Shown: positions 1 through 10,090 of the stretch, piece after piece
Layout: each line of letters begins with the position of its first letter
Numbering within the stretch: the first letter of the stretch is position 1
The notes under the pieces: generated by a model
Database searches by the model: none
What the model saw: only the letters and a program-made list of their open reading frames with translations
Told to the model about the DNA's origin: nothing
Assembly (NCBI GenBank): GCA_020736575.1
Contig: JAGPYM010000011.1
Span: 1,054,001-1,118,000 of the forward strand
Direction of reading: 5' to 3'
DNA: 64,000 nucleotides
Origin: Thelonectria olida
Taxonomy: Eukaryota > Ascomycota > Sordariomycetes > Hypocreales > Nectriaceae
Made by a program: the position numbers and the translations under genes

Positions 1-2
1 GG

Positions 3-155
3 GCCACCGTGTATAAGCTACCGGGGTACTGCATGCTGTTTGCGTACATCCTCGCGAGGTCGTATCTTGTTGTCGAGTCTTTCATTAGCCTGCGCGCTGT
101 GCCGATAGGGACGTATTGGACGCCGTCGTGGTTGCAGATGATTCCGCATTTTTAG
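3..155 (+). CDS. C-terminal 50 residues of a fungal membrane protein (partial)
   Basis: The frame beginning at base 3 is open from the window edge to a TAG at 153-155. It encodes about 50 residues that start ATVYKLPGYCM and end WTPSWLQMIPHF. A hydrophobic stretch (CMLFAYILARSYLVV) is followed by ESFISLRAVPIGTY. This resembles a tail I recall from many large uncharacterised fungal multi-pass membrane proteins, which end in a membrane segment, a FISLR-like motif and a terminal PH. The fragment has no start codon because the gene begins outside the window. Its biochemical role is not known to me. The competing minus-strand frame is also open here, but its residues are less family-like. Confidence 0.6.
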   Translation, partial: ATVYKLPGYCMLFAYILARSYLVVESFISLRAVPIGTYWTPSWLQMIPHF

Positions 156-640
156 CCCATGGATGATGCGTTGTATGGGCGTTCCGTCCCAGGTAGAAGG
201 TTATTGCTATTTGGTTACGGTTCGAGGATCGGGGCATTGTATTATTGTCAACACTCAGGAAGGGAAAAGGGAAGAGTGAACGAGTCAGCAGCCGTATATA
301 CACAGCTGCATCAAGAGCAAGGAGCTGGGGACAGCATCACCCCTATTATAGTGCTCCCTACCTCGACCGACTGGCCATGAAGGATCGAGCAGTTGATCTG
401 CAAGTCCGAACAACTCACCCATTGTCTATTCCAAGCGCTCAGGTTGAAAGCGGCCAAACAGACTACAAACAGATGCGTGAAGAGTCACTTCATTCAACTA
501 GTGGGGACCCAAGAAGTCTGTCAATTCACACAAACGCAATGCAAAAATAAACGGACAAAGTGAAGCCCACACAGTACTTATTTATCTTCATCTCCAAGTC
601 CAAAAAAATCGAGCAGGCCCATTGACCTGTGGCTGGATAA
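156..640. other. Intergenic, no gene seen
   Basis: This stretch separates the left-edge gene from the tRNA array. The short open frames on both strands lack family features. A run of seven A at 602-608 lies just downstream of the first minus-strand tRNA and reads as its Pol III T-run terminator. Confidence 0.5.
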
Positions 641-722
641 CTCTCCCGCCGGGAATTGAACCCGGGTCTCAAGCGAATTGTGCAATGACAAGCTTGCATA
701 CTGACCACTATACTACGGAAGA
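641..722 (-). tRNA. tRNA-Asp(GTC) copy 1, with 10-nt intron
   Basis: On the minus strand the gene begins TCTTCCGTAGTATAGTGGTC and folds as a standard cloverleaf. The acceptor TCTTCCG pairs with CGGGAGA, the anticodon stem is CAAGC/GCTTG with anticodon GTC, the T loop is TTCAATT, and the discriminator base is G. A 10-nt intron (plus-strand 676-685) sits at the canonical 37/38 site. It contains ACAA, which can pair with the TTGT of the anticodon loop. An oligo-T terminator follows at 602-608 in gene orientation. Confidence 0.93.
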
Positions 723-874
723 TATTGGCTGTTAGTCAACCAAGGTAGCGTTCGGATTTCGATGTCTGGAGGCTTGCAATAGGATGCTTATAACCTCCGG
801 ACTCACCCCGAGTCGAAAGAAATAAGAGTCGACGACTCCTAAAAAAAGAAATCATGCGTATTCACATGTGGCGA
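723..874. repeat. tRNA-Asp array spacer 1
   Basis: This 152-bp spacer is clearly homologous to the spacers at 959-1120, 1203-1349 and 47266-47408. All share a block around GTAGCGTTCGGATTTCGATG followed by an 'ATAACC' segment. It includes the A-run (Pol III terminator) of the tRNA at 875-958. It marks the array as a tandem duplication of about 230 bp, not independent insertions. Confidence 0.85.
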
Positions 875-958
875 CTCTCCCGCCGGGAATTGAACCCGGG
901 TCTCAAGCGCATTGTGTTTAATGACAAGCTTGCATACTGACCACTATACTACGGAAGA
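875..958 (-). tRNA. tRNA-Asp(GTC) copy 2, with 12-nt intron
   Basis: The mature sequence is the same as copy 1, but the intron is 12 nt (plus-strand 910-921) and differs in sequence. It keeps the ACAA that can pair with the anticodon-loop TTGT. The terminator A-run is at about 840-847 on the plus strand. Confidence 0.93.
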
Positions 959-1120
959 TATTGGTTGTTGATCAACCAAGGTAGCGTTCGGATTTCGATG
1001 TCCGGAGACTCGCATAGGATGCTCATAACCTCGGGACTCGCCTCGAGCCGAAAGAAAATGACGTAAATATCGACAACGACTACTAAAAAAAAGAAACTCA
1101 TGCGTATTCACATGTGGCGA
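959..1120. repeat. tRNA-Asp array spacer 2
   Basis: This 162-bp spacer is homologous to the other array spacers, with the same GTAGCGTTCGGATTTCGATG block, and carries the A-run at 1085-1092 that serves the tRNA at 1121-1202. Confidence 0.85.
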
Positions 1121-1202
1121 CTCTCCCGCCGGGAATTGAACCCGGGTCTCAAGCGAATTGTGCGTTGACAAGCTTGCATACTGACCACTATACTACGGAA
1201 GA
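1121..1202 (-). tRNA. tRNA-Asp(GTC) copy 3, with 10-nt intron
   Basis: The mature part is identical to the other copies. The intron occupies plus-strand 1156-1165 and is identical to that of the distant copy at 47409-47490, linking the left and right arrays directly. Confidence 0.93.
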
Positions 1203-1349
1203 CATGTAGCTGTTGATCAACTACTGTAGCGTTCGGATTTCGATGGTGGGTGACGAGCACAGGATGCCTATAACCCTGGTTGTTCCTCTGACTTGAGATA
1301 AAAAGTAAAAAAAAAAGGATCCAGATCTGCTGATCTGTGGCTGAAGAAT
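1203..1349. repeat. tRNA-Asp array spacer 3
   Basis: This 147-bp spacer, read on the minus strand, is nearly the same as the plus-strand spacer 47266-47408. It runs from GATTCTTCAGCCACAGATCA through the T-run and GGGTTATAGGCATCCT to CGAAATCCGAACGCTACAGT. It is the best evidence that the two arrays came from one duplicated segment. Confidence 0.88.
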
Positions 1350-1421
1350 CTCTCCCGCCGGGAATTGAACCCGGGTCTCAAGCGTGACAAGCTTGCATAC
1401 TGACCACTATACTACGGAAGA
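1350..1421 (-). tRNA. tRNA-Asp(GTC) copy 4, intronless
   Basis: This 72-nt copy has the same mature sequence as its five relatives in the window but no intron. The anticodon loop TTGTCAC closes directly onto GCTTG. It defines the intron boundaries of the other copies. The T-run terminator (A-run at about 1308-1317 on the plus strand) is present. Confidence 0.94.
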
Positions 1422-2191
1422 TGACAAGCGCTGAAACGCTTGTGTAGTGTGGGGGTTGTTGGAAACGGTTGCCACAATTATGGCTAATACCCTCACCCCG
1501 GAGTAGCACATTTTGAGATGTCATTTCAAGTTTCACTACCCTACACGCGCCATGTTGTCCCCCGGGATCTTGCATTGTATTGAAACAGGAACAAATATGT
1601 GCCTGAATAATATCTAAGGTTAAATGGTTTTGAGTCTACGCCCGCCTGCACTTTAAAACCTTGTTCCAAAGTCAGATTGCGACATGCATATCCACGTCAT
1701 CGTTGACATGCCCGCTGCAACATCGGACGCAAACTCGGAATAGCCTCACTTCGACGGCCAACACCACTGTACCTCACTCGCACAATTCACCACGTCATTC
1801 TACACTCATCATTACTCCCAAAAATGCAGGATGCATCCCTACTACCAAATAACCCATTACATATTTCTCTCGTACATACATGAATGCCCCTCTGCCCTCC
1901 CTCCCTAACCATTCCCTCTCAACATACAATCCCCAAAAGGTATCCAGTACTGAGCCGCAAACCAAGGCACCCGGCCGGATAAAGAAAGAGCCCCTCCCGC
2001 AGACAGAGGCAATCCACCAAGTGCCGGGTATCGACGAGTAGTATAAAGATGTCCTCAGAAACGCATACTATAACACAAGTGGTGGCTGCCACCTCCATCC
2101 TCCACCATTCCCATGCAACACCAGCAATGCACGCCCCCGAAAGAAACAAGCGGCCTCGTCAGGGATATAACAAAAGTTTCCCTTCTCCCGA
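1422..2191. other. Intergenic, downstream of striatin
   Basis: No convincing gene was found. The part next to 2192 is probably the 3' untranslated region of the striatin gene. Short open frames here lack recognisable motifs. Confidence 0.5.
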
Positions 2192-4796
2192 CTACCGCGC
2201 AAACACCTTGACCACGCCGTCGCCTCCTGCGCTCACCACCCACTTCCCGTCCTGGCTCCAAACGCACGCGCAAATGCCCTCGCCTCGCATCACGCGGTGG
2301 CTCGTGACCTCTTGCGTACACGTGCGCTTCTCCAAACTCCAGAAGCGGAGCGATGCGTCGTGGCCGGCGCTGACTAGCTCCCGGCCGTCGGGGCTCAGAG
2401 AAAGACTCGAGATGGCGTCTGGATGGGCGATCATGTTGTATGTACATTGGCCTGCTAGTGCGTTAGTGCGTCGTCTCCTGTGACGTTGAGCTGAAGGACT
2501 TACCGCTGTTAGCATCAAAGAACCTTACGAAGCGGTCTTCGTGTCCAGAGATGATGGTCCCTTCGACTCCAGACCCAGCCATTGATCGTCCTCCTCCTGT
2601 GGCACCGGTGCTCGACTCTTCCTCACCCATGTTGCTGCCATGCTGACTCGGCTGGTCTAGACCAAGAGTCGTGGCTGCGACGGCATTCACGCTCGTCTTG
2701 ATCGTCCCGTCGTACGTCTCCAAGCTGTCCATGTTGCCAATGCGGTCACTGGTCCTCGTGTCGTAGACAATGATGGCCGCATCCGAGTAGGACACGATAA
2801 AGGATTCTCCCGAAGGCCCGAGCGGGGTGATGCACGTTGGGTTCGCCTCCGGGTTATCTTCTCTCTTAATGGTATGAACCAGGGTGTGATTAAAGGGCGA
2901 GTTGGAAGCCGTCGTGGGTTGAGGCGTGTTGGCGAATCCGCTACCAGAGCTCATCGAGTTACCACGCACTCGTCCTCCACGACCCGTCATGGCTCGGTTC
3001 GTTCCCGGCTGCGGCGAGCTTAGCTGAGGAGGGGCGCTGACGGACCAGAGTCGAACTGTGCCGTCAGCTCCACCAGAGACAACGAGGATACGGTCTGCAC
3101 TGCCATATTGACTCGAGTTACCAAAGACTGAGCCTAAGGTGGCGGGTAGAACACAGATGGCCCACACAGCATCGGTGTGTCCCTCTAATGTAGATTTAGG
3201 ATCGACCCGACCTCGCTCCCAGACACGGATAGTCGCGTCTTGGCCACCGGAGAATATCCAACCGTCACCTATCGCACGACCGCCGGTAGAGAAGTTGGGG
3301 GCGGGGGACCATGAGGTCAGACAGAGGACAGCACCTGAGTGACCACGGTGAGTAAAGTTGGCCGTTACATCTAGATCTGATGCCGCGTGGGCAAGTGATC
3401 CGGGGTGACCGTTCAGCCGTGGAATGTGAAAACGCTTGATCATGCCGTCATCGCCTGCCGTGCAAATCTCGGGTTCCCCTGGGCTGCCGCCACCAGAGAA
3501 GATGACGGTGCGTACGGTGTCAAGATGACCTCTGAGACCAAACCTCAGCTTGAAGTTTCCGCTCTCAGCCGCCTTCTGGGCCGCCGCATTCGCCGCTATT
3601 TCAGCTTCTTGACTCCGTCTCCTCGACATGGAACCCTTTCTCCGGTGGGAGCCAGCTCCTCGGTTCGGAGACTTGGGGAGGTTATCCGCAGTGGGAAAGA
3701 TATCGGTGTCAGGTCGGTTTGGTGCTTGGTTAGGTTGAGATGTGCCGGGTTCAGGGAAGGTGCCCTCAGGAAACTCCCATCCATCATTTTCAGGGGCTCC
3801 ACGCTTTCCCCTGTGCTCGCTAGATTCTTCCATACCACCTAACGCCTCGGCTGCATGGTTTGCTTGGGAAAGAGGCTCATCGAGAGCTCTCGTTGCGACG
3901 AGGACGGGGGCGGGCCAGTCGTTTGAGTTTTGGAACATGGATGACGGTTGCTCGTTGGAAGACCTCACCATGGATTGAGCTTGTGGCTCAGAGTTCTTCT
4001 GGCCAAAGAGCGAGCTGGGCTGCATCGGTGGGGCGTGGTTTGGGGGAGGGGCTCTCGAGTTGACTTCTTGGACGTGGTTCTGCGCAGGTCTCGACTGGAG
4101 CTGGAACTGCCTCTCCATGGGTTGGGGAGCTGGCATACCATACCCCTCGACTTCTCGCAGATCCTCCATCATGGGCAAAGGGGGCGATTCGCGTGGTGGT
4201 TGAGGGTTCGCCGGGGTAATCATGAGATACATGAATTCGGATTGGCACTGGTCGAGGAAGGTCTTGAGATCCTGTCGTTGGGACTCCTCGTCGCCTCGCT
4301 CGATCTTCTCACCGTCGACGCCATCAACGCCAGGTATCGTGTGGGTCTCGAGGGAAGCTTTGGGGTTTCGGGTCAGCACATTGGGATGTGATTAAGTCGG
4401 GTAGTTGCAGATGAACTCACATTTTAGCTTCTCCTGGATCTTTGCAGCTCTCTCGTTCTTTGCAGCCTCGGCGTCGTCGATGACGCCAGTGCCCTTGAGC
4501 TGGGCACTCTGGTCCTTGACCTTGCGCTCGAGTATGGAGACGTATTTCTTGAGGGCGCGCTGGGTGGCGTCGGCCCTTCTCGCCTGGCCCTCGAGGTTCG
4601 CTATACGGCCCTTCATCTCCTGCTTCTCAATCTCCCAGGCGTTCCTATCGCGTTCGTGGCGGTGCCATTCTGTCTGCAGGAAGCGCATGACGCCCTGTAG
4701 GGTGTATTCGGTGGCCTGGGGGAGGTTGGAGTTGTTGCCCTGCATCATGGGCCCCATCTCCATGCCTCCCACGCCGTTGCCAGCATTCGGGCCCAT
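2192..4796 (-). CDS. Striatin-like WD40 protein, STRIPAK scaffold
   Basis: Three exons (4796-4421, 4357-2504, 2451-2192) join in phase to give about 829 residues. The introns are 63 and 52 bp. The N-terminal ~125 residues hold the striatin domain: [20 protein letters not shown], then a coiled coil with [14 protein letters not shown] long Pro/Ser/Gln-rich middle follows, then a C-terminal WD40 propeller with repeats such as [39 protein letters not shown] and [11 protein letters not shown]. Length and order match the Sordaria PRO11 family (about 845 residues). Striatin is the PP2A regulatory scaffold of STRIPAK, which controls hyphal fusion and fruiting. The start at 4796 (MGPNAGNG) was chosen because the conserved domain follows closely; an upstream in-frame extension looks like leader. 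Confidence 0.93.
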
Positions 4797-5589
4797 CGCG
4801 GCGCGGGTGTTCAATTGGTCGGGTGCATCGAGAGCTGAACGGGTAAGTTGGGAGAGGCGTGTCGGACTTCGCGCGGACGAGGACGTAGGACGGTCGGGGA
4901 TCTTTTTGTGGTTGGCGGTCAGGAGAAGAGGGAGAGAGCTCGAGTGCTGAGTCGCGTGCGTCGAGGTTCGTGAGGTCCGATATGGTCGTGTGCGGTGGTG
5001 GTGGTAGTAGGGGAGAGACTGGACGAAGCTGAATGGAGATGGAGATTCCTTTTTCCTGCGCAAACCAGCTAGCTCCAGCCAGGTGTCTCTCAACGCTGCA
5101 ATAAATTGAGCCCGTGCTTCCAGGTCACTGCTTTTGGTGCTTGGGTGCTTGGGTGCTGTTGGTGCTTTGCTGCTTTGCCGCCTGCTAAAATTTCCAGCCA
5201 ATCAGCCGGCGCTTAGCTTTGGTGATGAGGCTGTCAGGCATCAACTATCTTGGCCGTTGGACTGCGAGCCCCTGGGAATGTGCAGTGCTGTATCCGTTCA
5301 GATGGAGCCGGCTTCAACCAACAAGCCAACGATATCGCACGACCAAGCAAGGATGTCCAGGCCAGGGACTGACAATGCTCTTATTGGGTAAAAGCTGGTC
5401 ATTTCTCTCTTTGCTTCAGTCTTCAACGTGTCCCCTTAGTGACTGATTGACACCTTGACATCATTTGTCCAACACCGTTAAGAAAACCGTTTGATATCAA
5501 ACGCCAAACCCAAATTCAACCGCCTCGTGCGGGACATGCGAAGACCAGCCGTTGACCGAGACATCACTCCATAAACCCTTAGATCTTTC
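4797..5589. other. Intergenic, striatin promoter and 5' leader
   Basis: This region lies upstream of striatin and downstream of the Rad14 gene. An open frame extends the striatin frame upstream to 5201, but its composition (Ser/His/Arg-rich, no conserved motif) suggests an untranslated leader. No other gene was seen. Confidence 0.5.
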
Positions 5590-6849
5590 CTAAAACTCCA
5601 ACTCCTCAACTTCCATCCCGCAATCCGTGCAAGTCTTGACCGTCATCCCCTCTGCATTCTCCACCGTCCGCCCCCACTCGTGCACATGCTTGCCGCCTCC
5701 TATCGCATCTCCAAACTTGCTTGCCCCCGACTTGCTCAACGTGCCCGCCTGTCGCCGGAATGCGTCTGTCCGCGTCTTGCGCTTTAGGTCAAGCAGCTTT
5801 TCCTTGAACTTGGCCTCCTTGCGCGCCTTCTTCTGCGCTTCTCGACGCTCGTACTCGGCGTCCAGCGCTTCTGCCGAGCCCCATTTCGTCGTGAGCGCGT
5901 ACTCTTCCACTTGGCACCGCAGGAACAGCATCATGTCGTGCCAGTGCGTTTTGTGTGGATTGGGCTTGTTGAGATGAGGGAGGAGCTCCGGATCTCGCAG
6001 TTCAGCTGCTCTCATATTAGCAAAGGGGCGTGCCGACATCCATACTCGAATGCACTCACGATCCGTAAGAAGATAGTCGTCCTTGCACTCCGTCTTGGTC
6101 AAGAGAGAATACTTCTCGGGCATCTTGTCTTTGCACTTGTTGCAGACACACAGGTGGAAGACTTCTTCCCAGACAAAGTCAATCTCCAAGCTGTTGCATT
6201 CGCGACACTTCTTCCTCTTCTCATCGTCATCCAGCACGCTTAATCCAGGCTCATACGGCCCGGCCTTTTGCCTCTTGAGTTTCCGAATCAGCTGCAGTCG
6301 CTCCCACTCTTGCAGGCTCATGTGCTTCGGCCGCTGTTCCTCTTCAGGCTCGCCGGGTTTTCGTCCACCAAGCGCATAGTTATGAGGATCGTCATCAGTC
6401 GTCAGGAATCCACCCTTCGTATCCGTCATGGCGCTCATGTTATAGTCGACAAACTTGGTAAACTTGCGCGCTGGCCGGAGCTTCTCTTCCTCTCCCTTTT
6501 TGCGCCCATCCCGGTTGGTTCCCAGTTCCGCATCGTCTGTTGATATCGAATTATGCGGTCGTTTCCCGTTGGCCGTCCTGGTGATGCGTACATTTTCCGT
6601 GGGCACAAACCCAGCAGCGCTCTTGGGGATCTCGGGCGCATTGCCGGCTGCACGCTGCTCGGCTTCACGCTGGTCTCGAATCGCTTTCGCTCGTAGACGG
6701 TTCTCCTCCTATATTTGTTGATTAATCTCAATGCCTCGCCGCCGAAAATGCAGCTCAGCACTTACTATTCGTCGTGTAACCTCTGGCGTTGGTGGAGAGA
6801 CAATCTTGGAGGGCCTCGATGTTCGCGGTGGTGTCGACGGACGCTCCAT
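5590..6849 (-). CDS. DNA repair protein Rad14/XPA homologue
   Basis: Two exons (6849-6766 and 6708-5590) with a 57-bp intron give about 400 residues. A short first exon begins MERPSTPPRTSRPSK and joins in phase 0 to EENRLRAKAIRDQREAEQ. The XPA zinc finger is complete: C196-x2-C199, 17 residues, C217-x2-C220, the same spacing as human XPA. It is followed by the DNA-binding region (LLTKTECKDDYLLTDRE) and a basic coiled-coil segment rich in Lys/Arg/Glu. A late CxxC pair (KTCTDCGMEVEELEF) ends the protein. XPA/Rad14 verifies damage and organises the nucleotide excision repair complex in the nucleus. The first exon was chosen for the in-phase GTAAGT/ATAG intron and the Arg/Glu-rich N-terminus usual in the family. 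Confidence 0.92.
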
Positions 6850-7451
6850 CGTGAAATTGTGGGAGTCGCAAGGTGATGGAAGGATGCGACAACGAGCGTT
6901 TGTTGGGTTAGGCGCCAGAACAAAGGGTCGAGGAGTGGTGATGAATTATTGCAAGTAGCCAAGGCAGACGCCGTTAAGATGGAATCGAGATGTGGCGGAG
7001 GGGCAGATCGCGGCGCAGGCCTGTGGTTATGTCACCAATTAACGCGAGAAAACGTGACCTCTTTCAATGCCTTTTCCGGCACCACCGGGGGGCATGTATT
7101 CCTCAACCTCTGTTCAGGCGGCTGTATTCCGATCAAATAGTAGTATTGCAGTGTTTCTAAACATGGACTGAATAATGGTTGCGCCCGTGGTTTTTGAAGA
7201 ATCTAGTATAATGTCACATGTGAGAAGAGGAATCCGGTAATGTGCATCCTGAGACATGGTGGCATAGAATCACGAGGGAAAAATTGGTGGTGAATATTAA
7301 TGTATTGGCATACCCCAAGCCAGCGATAGAGATATCGTACAATTAAGGGTTTATACGAGAACCCCTTATACAAATCGCCACACATTAAAGGTCTATTAAC
7401 CAAATCTAAAGACCTTCCTCATTCGGTATGTCCGTATCCAGTTAAGAGTCT
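6850..7451. other. Intergenic between Rad14 and Pho88 genes
   Basis: The Rad14 promoter and the Pho88 3' region lie here. No further gene was found. Confidence 0.5.
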
Positions 7452-8197
7452 CTACTCCTCCTTGGCACCACCACGGCCAGCGCGCTCAGCAGCCTCGACA
7501 GCCTTCTTGTCGCTCTGGGCAGCACCACCCTGCATGGCGCTCATGAAGCCCTGGGGCTGTTTGAAGGGACGCTTGAGGTCGCCTGAGGCAGGCTGGCCCC
7601 AAAGGTGGATCTTGACAATGTTGTTCTCGAAGGCGCTCTTGAGGGGGATGATGCTCTGGATCAGGAGAGGGTTGGTGTACTTGAGGTAGATGTGCATAAA
7701 GGCCATCATGGCGACGCCCATGAGCTGGCCGCGGAAGGCGGTGCGGACCTGCTGGCTGTCGTAGGCGTGGATGGTGGTGGTGACGAGCTTGCCCTCCTCG
7801 GAGGAGCCCATGGGCGCGGGCTCAACATACTTGAGGGTGGTCAGGTCTGGAGAGACGAGTTAGCTGTTTGTAAGGACCCGAGCTGGGTGGGGTGAAAAGT
7901 GCGTACCCTTCTTCTTGTTGACGGCAAGCTGGACGTAAAAGTAGAGAGCGGCAATGATGACATTGCTGCCGAGGTAGATGGCGCGGATAATGTTGAGAGT
8001 CTGAGGATCATCGAAAGGAATGCGCTTGGACACCTGGGTCATGCCAAGGATGATGGCGAGGTTGATGCTGTTGTCACAAAGGTATTAGCATTCCACGTCG
8101 CAAGTTGAAGCTATCGAGGGGTTGCGCCATTGGTAATTTGCGCCGCTGGCCTTTTCGCGCGAGGGGACTCTTACATCTGAGGGCTGATGCCGGCCAT
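7452..8197 (-). CDS. Pho88/Snd3-like ER membrane protein
   Basis: Three exons (8197-8175, 8067-7907, 7846-7452) join in phase to give 192 residues. The first exon is only 23 nt (MAGISPQ plus two bases), a layout easily missed by gene finders. The protein has two hydrophobic segments, one near residues 8-20 and 35-55 (SNVIIAALYFYVQLA) and one in GVAMMAFMHIYLKYTNPLL, and the family motif FENNIVKIHLWGQPASGDLK. Pho88 was named for phosphate transport; in yeast it is Snd3, part of the SRP-independent targeting route to the endoplasmic reticulum. Length fits the family (about 190). Confidence 0.92.
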
Positions 8198-9289
8198 TTT
8201 GACGGAAGGAGGAGGACCAAAGAATGTAAAAGCGGTCGAAGAACAAAGAAAGGGCGAGCAGGAGGAGAGGAATAAAGAAGTGAAGACTTGTGGTGTTGGT
8301 GGTGCAGAGGTGGAAAAGAAAAAGGACGAGGCCAAATACCTTTAATGGACGGAAATGGCCAATGGAGCCTTTGCGCGCGGATGTCTTGCTGGCCTTTTGT
8401 GCCACAATTTACAGCGTGATGAGTGGCTCTGTGGGCTGTGGCTAGTGGGCCGTGTCCAGTTCTGCGGAGAAAGGAAGGTGCTCTCTCGGAGTGGCGGTTG
8501 CCCTGAAGCCCCCGGGAGGCGGAAGGTGCTATGGCGCCATTCTGCCGGCTTCTCACTGTTTCCATCTCGACTTTTTGCAGATTGTTCATGATTCAATCTC
8601 CGTCCTTCATCTCCACCCGCAATTGCAGCCAAGCAACTCCATGCGTACCTAGCTACCTAGGTCCCTACCTAGGCAAGGCAGTTGGTTGCTTGCTCTGAGT
8701 TGACCGAATCGAGCATTAGTTACCAATTTGAGAATCGCCACGACTCAGATTGGTTCTTTGAACTTGCCGCATCCTATTCACCTTGATACCCGCTGCTCTC
8801 CTATTGTTAGGTAGGGTGTGCAGCACAAAGGCGATGAGAATCCTTTCAACAACTCGAACTCTGTTCATAATTCCTTTGTTGGTGCCTTTCACCTCGCATC
8901 TATTTTTCATGTTGTCGTCCATTATGGAATCCTCTTGTTCCCATTGCCATCAAAGACCTTGTTCTGGCGTCTCACTGTTCAACCATCAACACAACAATGC
9001 CGGGTTGACAGGTTCAGTCTCACAGAGACTAAAGTGCTTTAAAAAAATCACCTCAGCCATGTCCCCGACTCTCCCTTGCATCCGGGTCTTTGAAAAATGC
9101 CTGCATCTCATGCCCAACATTGACCGTTCCCTTGACCCTGCATTTTTACCCTGGATGGCCTGTCCATGTACTTAAACATATCCAACGACGGCCAAGTGAA
9201 GACCTGATACACTCGACAAGCACTGCTTTAATAGATAACCCATAACAGCTTTGCCCTGATAGCTTCAACCAATAACGTAATAGGTCAAG
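8198..9289. other. Intergenic, Pho88 promoter and ORFan upstream region
   Basis: No gene was recognised. A cluster of CCTAGG-type words (ACCTAGGTCCCTACCTAGG) sits at about 8646-8675, a motif common in fungal promoters; I assign no factor to it. Confidence 0.45.
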
Positions 9290-10090
9290 ATGCCCAGCTC
9301 TCAGTACCGGGCTCACCACATCTCGGCCAGATACTCCAGGCCTGGCGCAAGGAACAGAGACTATGAGAATTACTACAACCACCAGTCACGTCCTTCAAAG
9401 GAGTCATATTCTCATCGTGACCAACGCCAATACGAGAACCGTGGTTACATCCCAGATCGAAGACCCCCCCGCGACAATCGTCCTCCCAGCTTCCGGCCTG
9501 ACACATACGGCACTTACATCTGGCCGCTGAAGACACAAGGAGTCTTCTATGATACCATGGATCCAACAACTTGTGGTTGCACTTGCTGTCCCCACCCGCA
9601 CATCGTCTCGTCGAGCCAAAAGGACCGCGCTCATGATCAATACACCTCGGCGACTCAATCTCAGAGCCGGAAGCGTGACTCGGGCCGGCGAGAAGAGTTA
9701 ACTGGGCGTTCCTCGAGCCCACCTTCCCGTTCCCACCCCCGCTCCCGCTCTCGCTCCCATTCCCCTCCTCAGCCTCAGTCTCAGTCAAACTCCCACAACG
9801 AGAGGGCTTCCCCTCGAGACACTGGCGAGTTTATCATCGACGTCGTTGACTCCTCTAATGGGACGCTCCGCCATCAGCATGGCACCAAATACCCGCTCGC
9901 CTTATCCACCACGGCTTCGGTGGCCAGCGTCCTGTCCTTCTTGGCACCCAAAAAGCGTCGGGCCAAGGTGATAGTCCACTGGAAGGACGGAGACACCGAG
10001 ATACTCGACGACTTGGTCTCGATGAAGGAAGTCAGACGCAGCGCAAAGTATCTACAAGTCAAGGACAAGAAGCGGGTTCACTGGGCGTAG
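9290..10090 (+). CDS. Hypothetical Arg/Ser-rich protein
   Basis: An intronless frame of 266 residues begins MPSSQYRAHHISARYSRP. I do not recognise it. The N-terminal 80 residues are rich in Tyr, Arg and Asn. A compact Cys cluster TTCGCTCCPHPH lies near residue 95. An RS/SP-rich tract (SRSHPRSRSRSHSPPQPQS) spans roughly residues 145-165. The C-terminal 80 residues look folded, with FIIDVVDSS, a segment VIVHWKDGDTEILDDL and a basic end KDKKRVHWA. Coding is supported by the long open frame with structured changes of composition. The RS tract is what splicing or RNA-binding proteins often carry, but no RRM or other RNA-binding domain is visible, so no function is assigned. Confidence 0.6.
   Translation: MPSSQYRAHHISARYSRPGARNRDYENYYNHQSRPSKESYSHRDQRQYENRGYIPDRRPPRDNRPPSFRPDTYGTYIWPLKTQGVFYDTMDPTTCGCTCCPHPHIVSSSQKDRAHDQYTSATQSQSRKRDSGRREELTGRSSSPPSRSHPRSRSRSHSPPQPQSQSNSHNERASPRDTGEFIIDVVDSSNGTLRHQHGTKYPLALSTTASVASVLSFLAPKKRRAKVIVHWKDGDTEILDDLVSMKEVRRSAKYLQVKDKKRVHWA

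Noticed and set aside
85..303. Minus-strand open frames overlapping the left-edge gene.
   Set aside because: The plus-strand frame has a family-like membrane tail; the minus-strand frames have no recognisable motifs.
4797..5201. N-terminal extension of striatin by 135 residues.
   Set aside because: The extension is low-complexity and precedes the normal family start; the ATG at 4796 fits known lengths.
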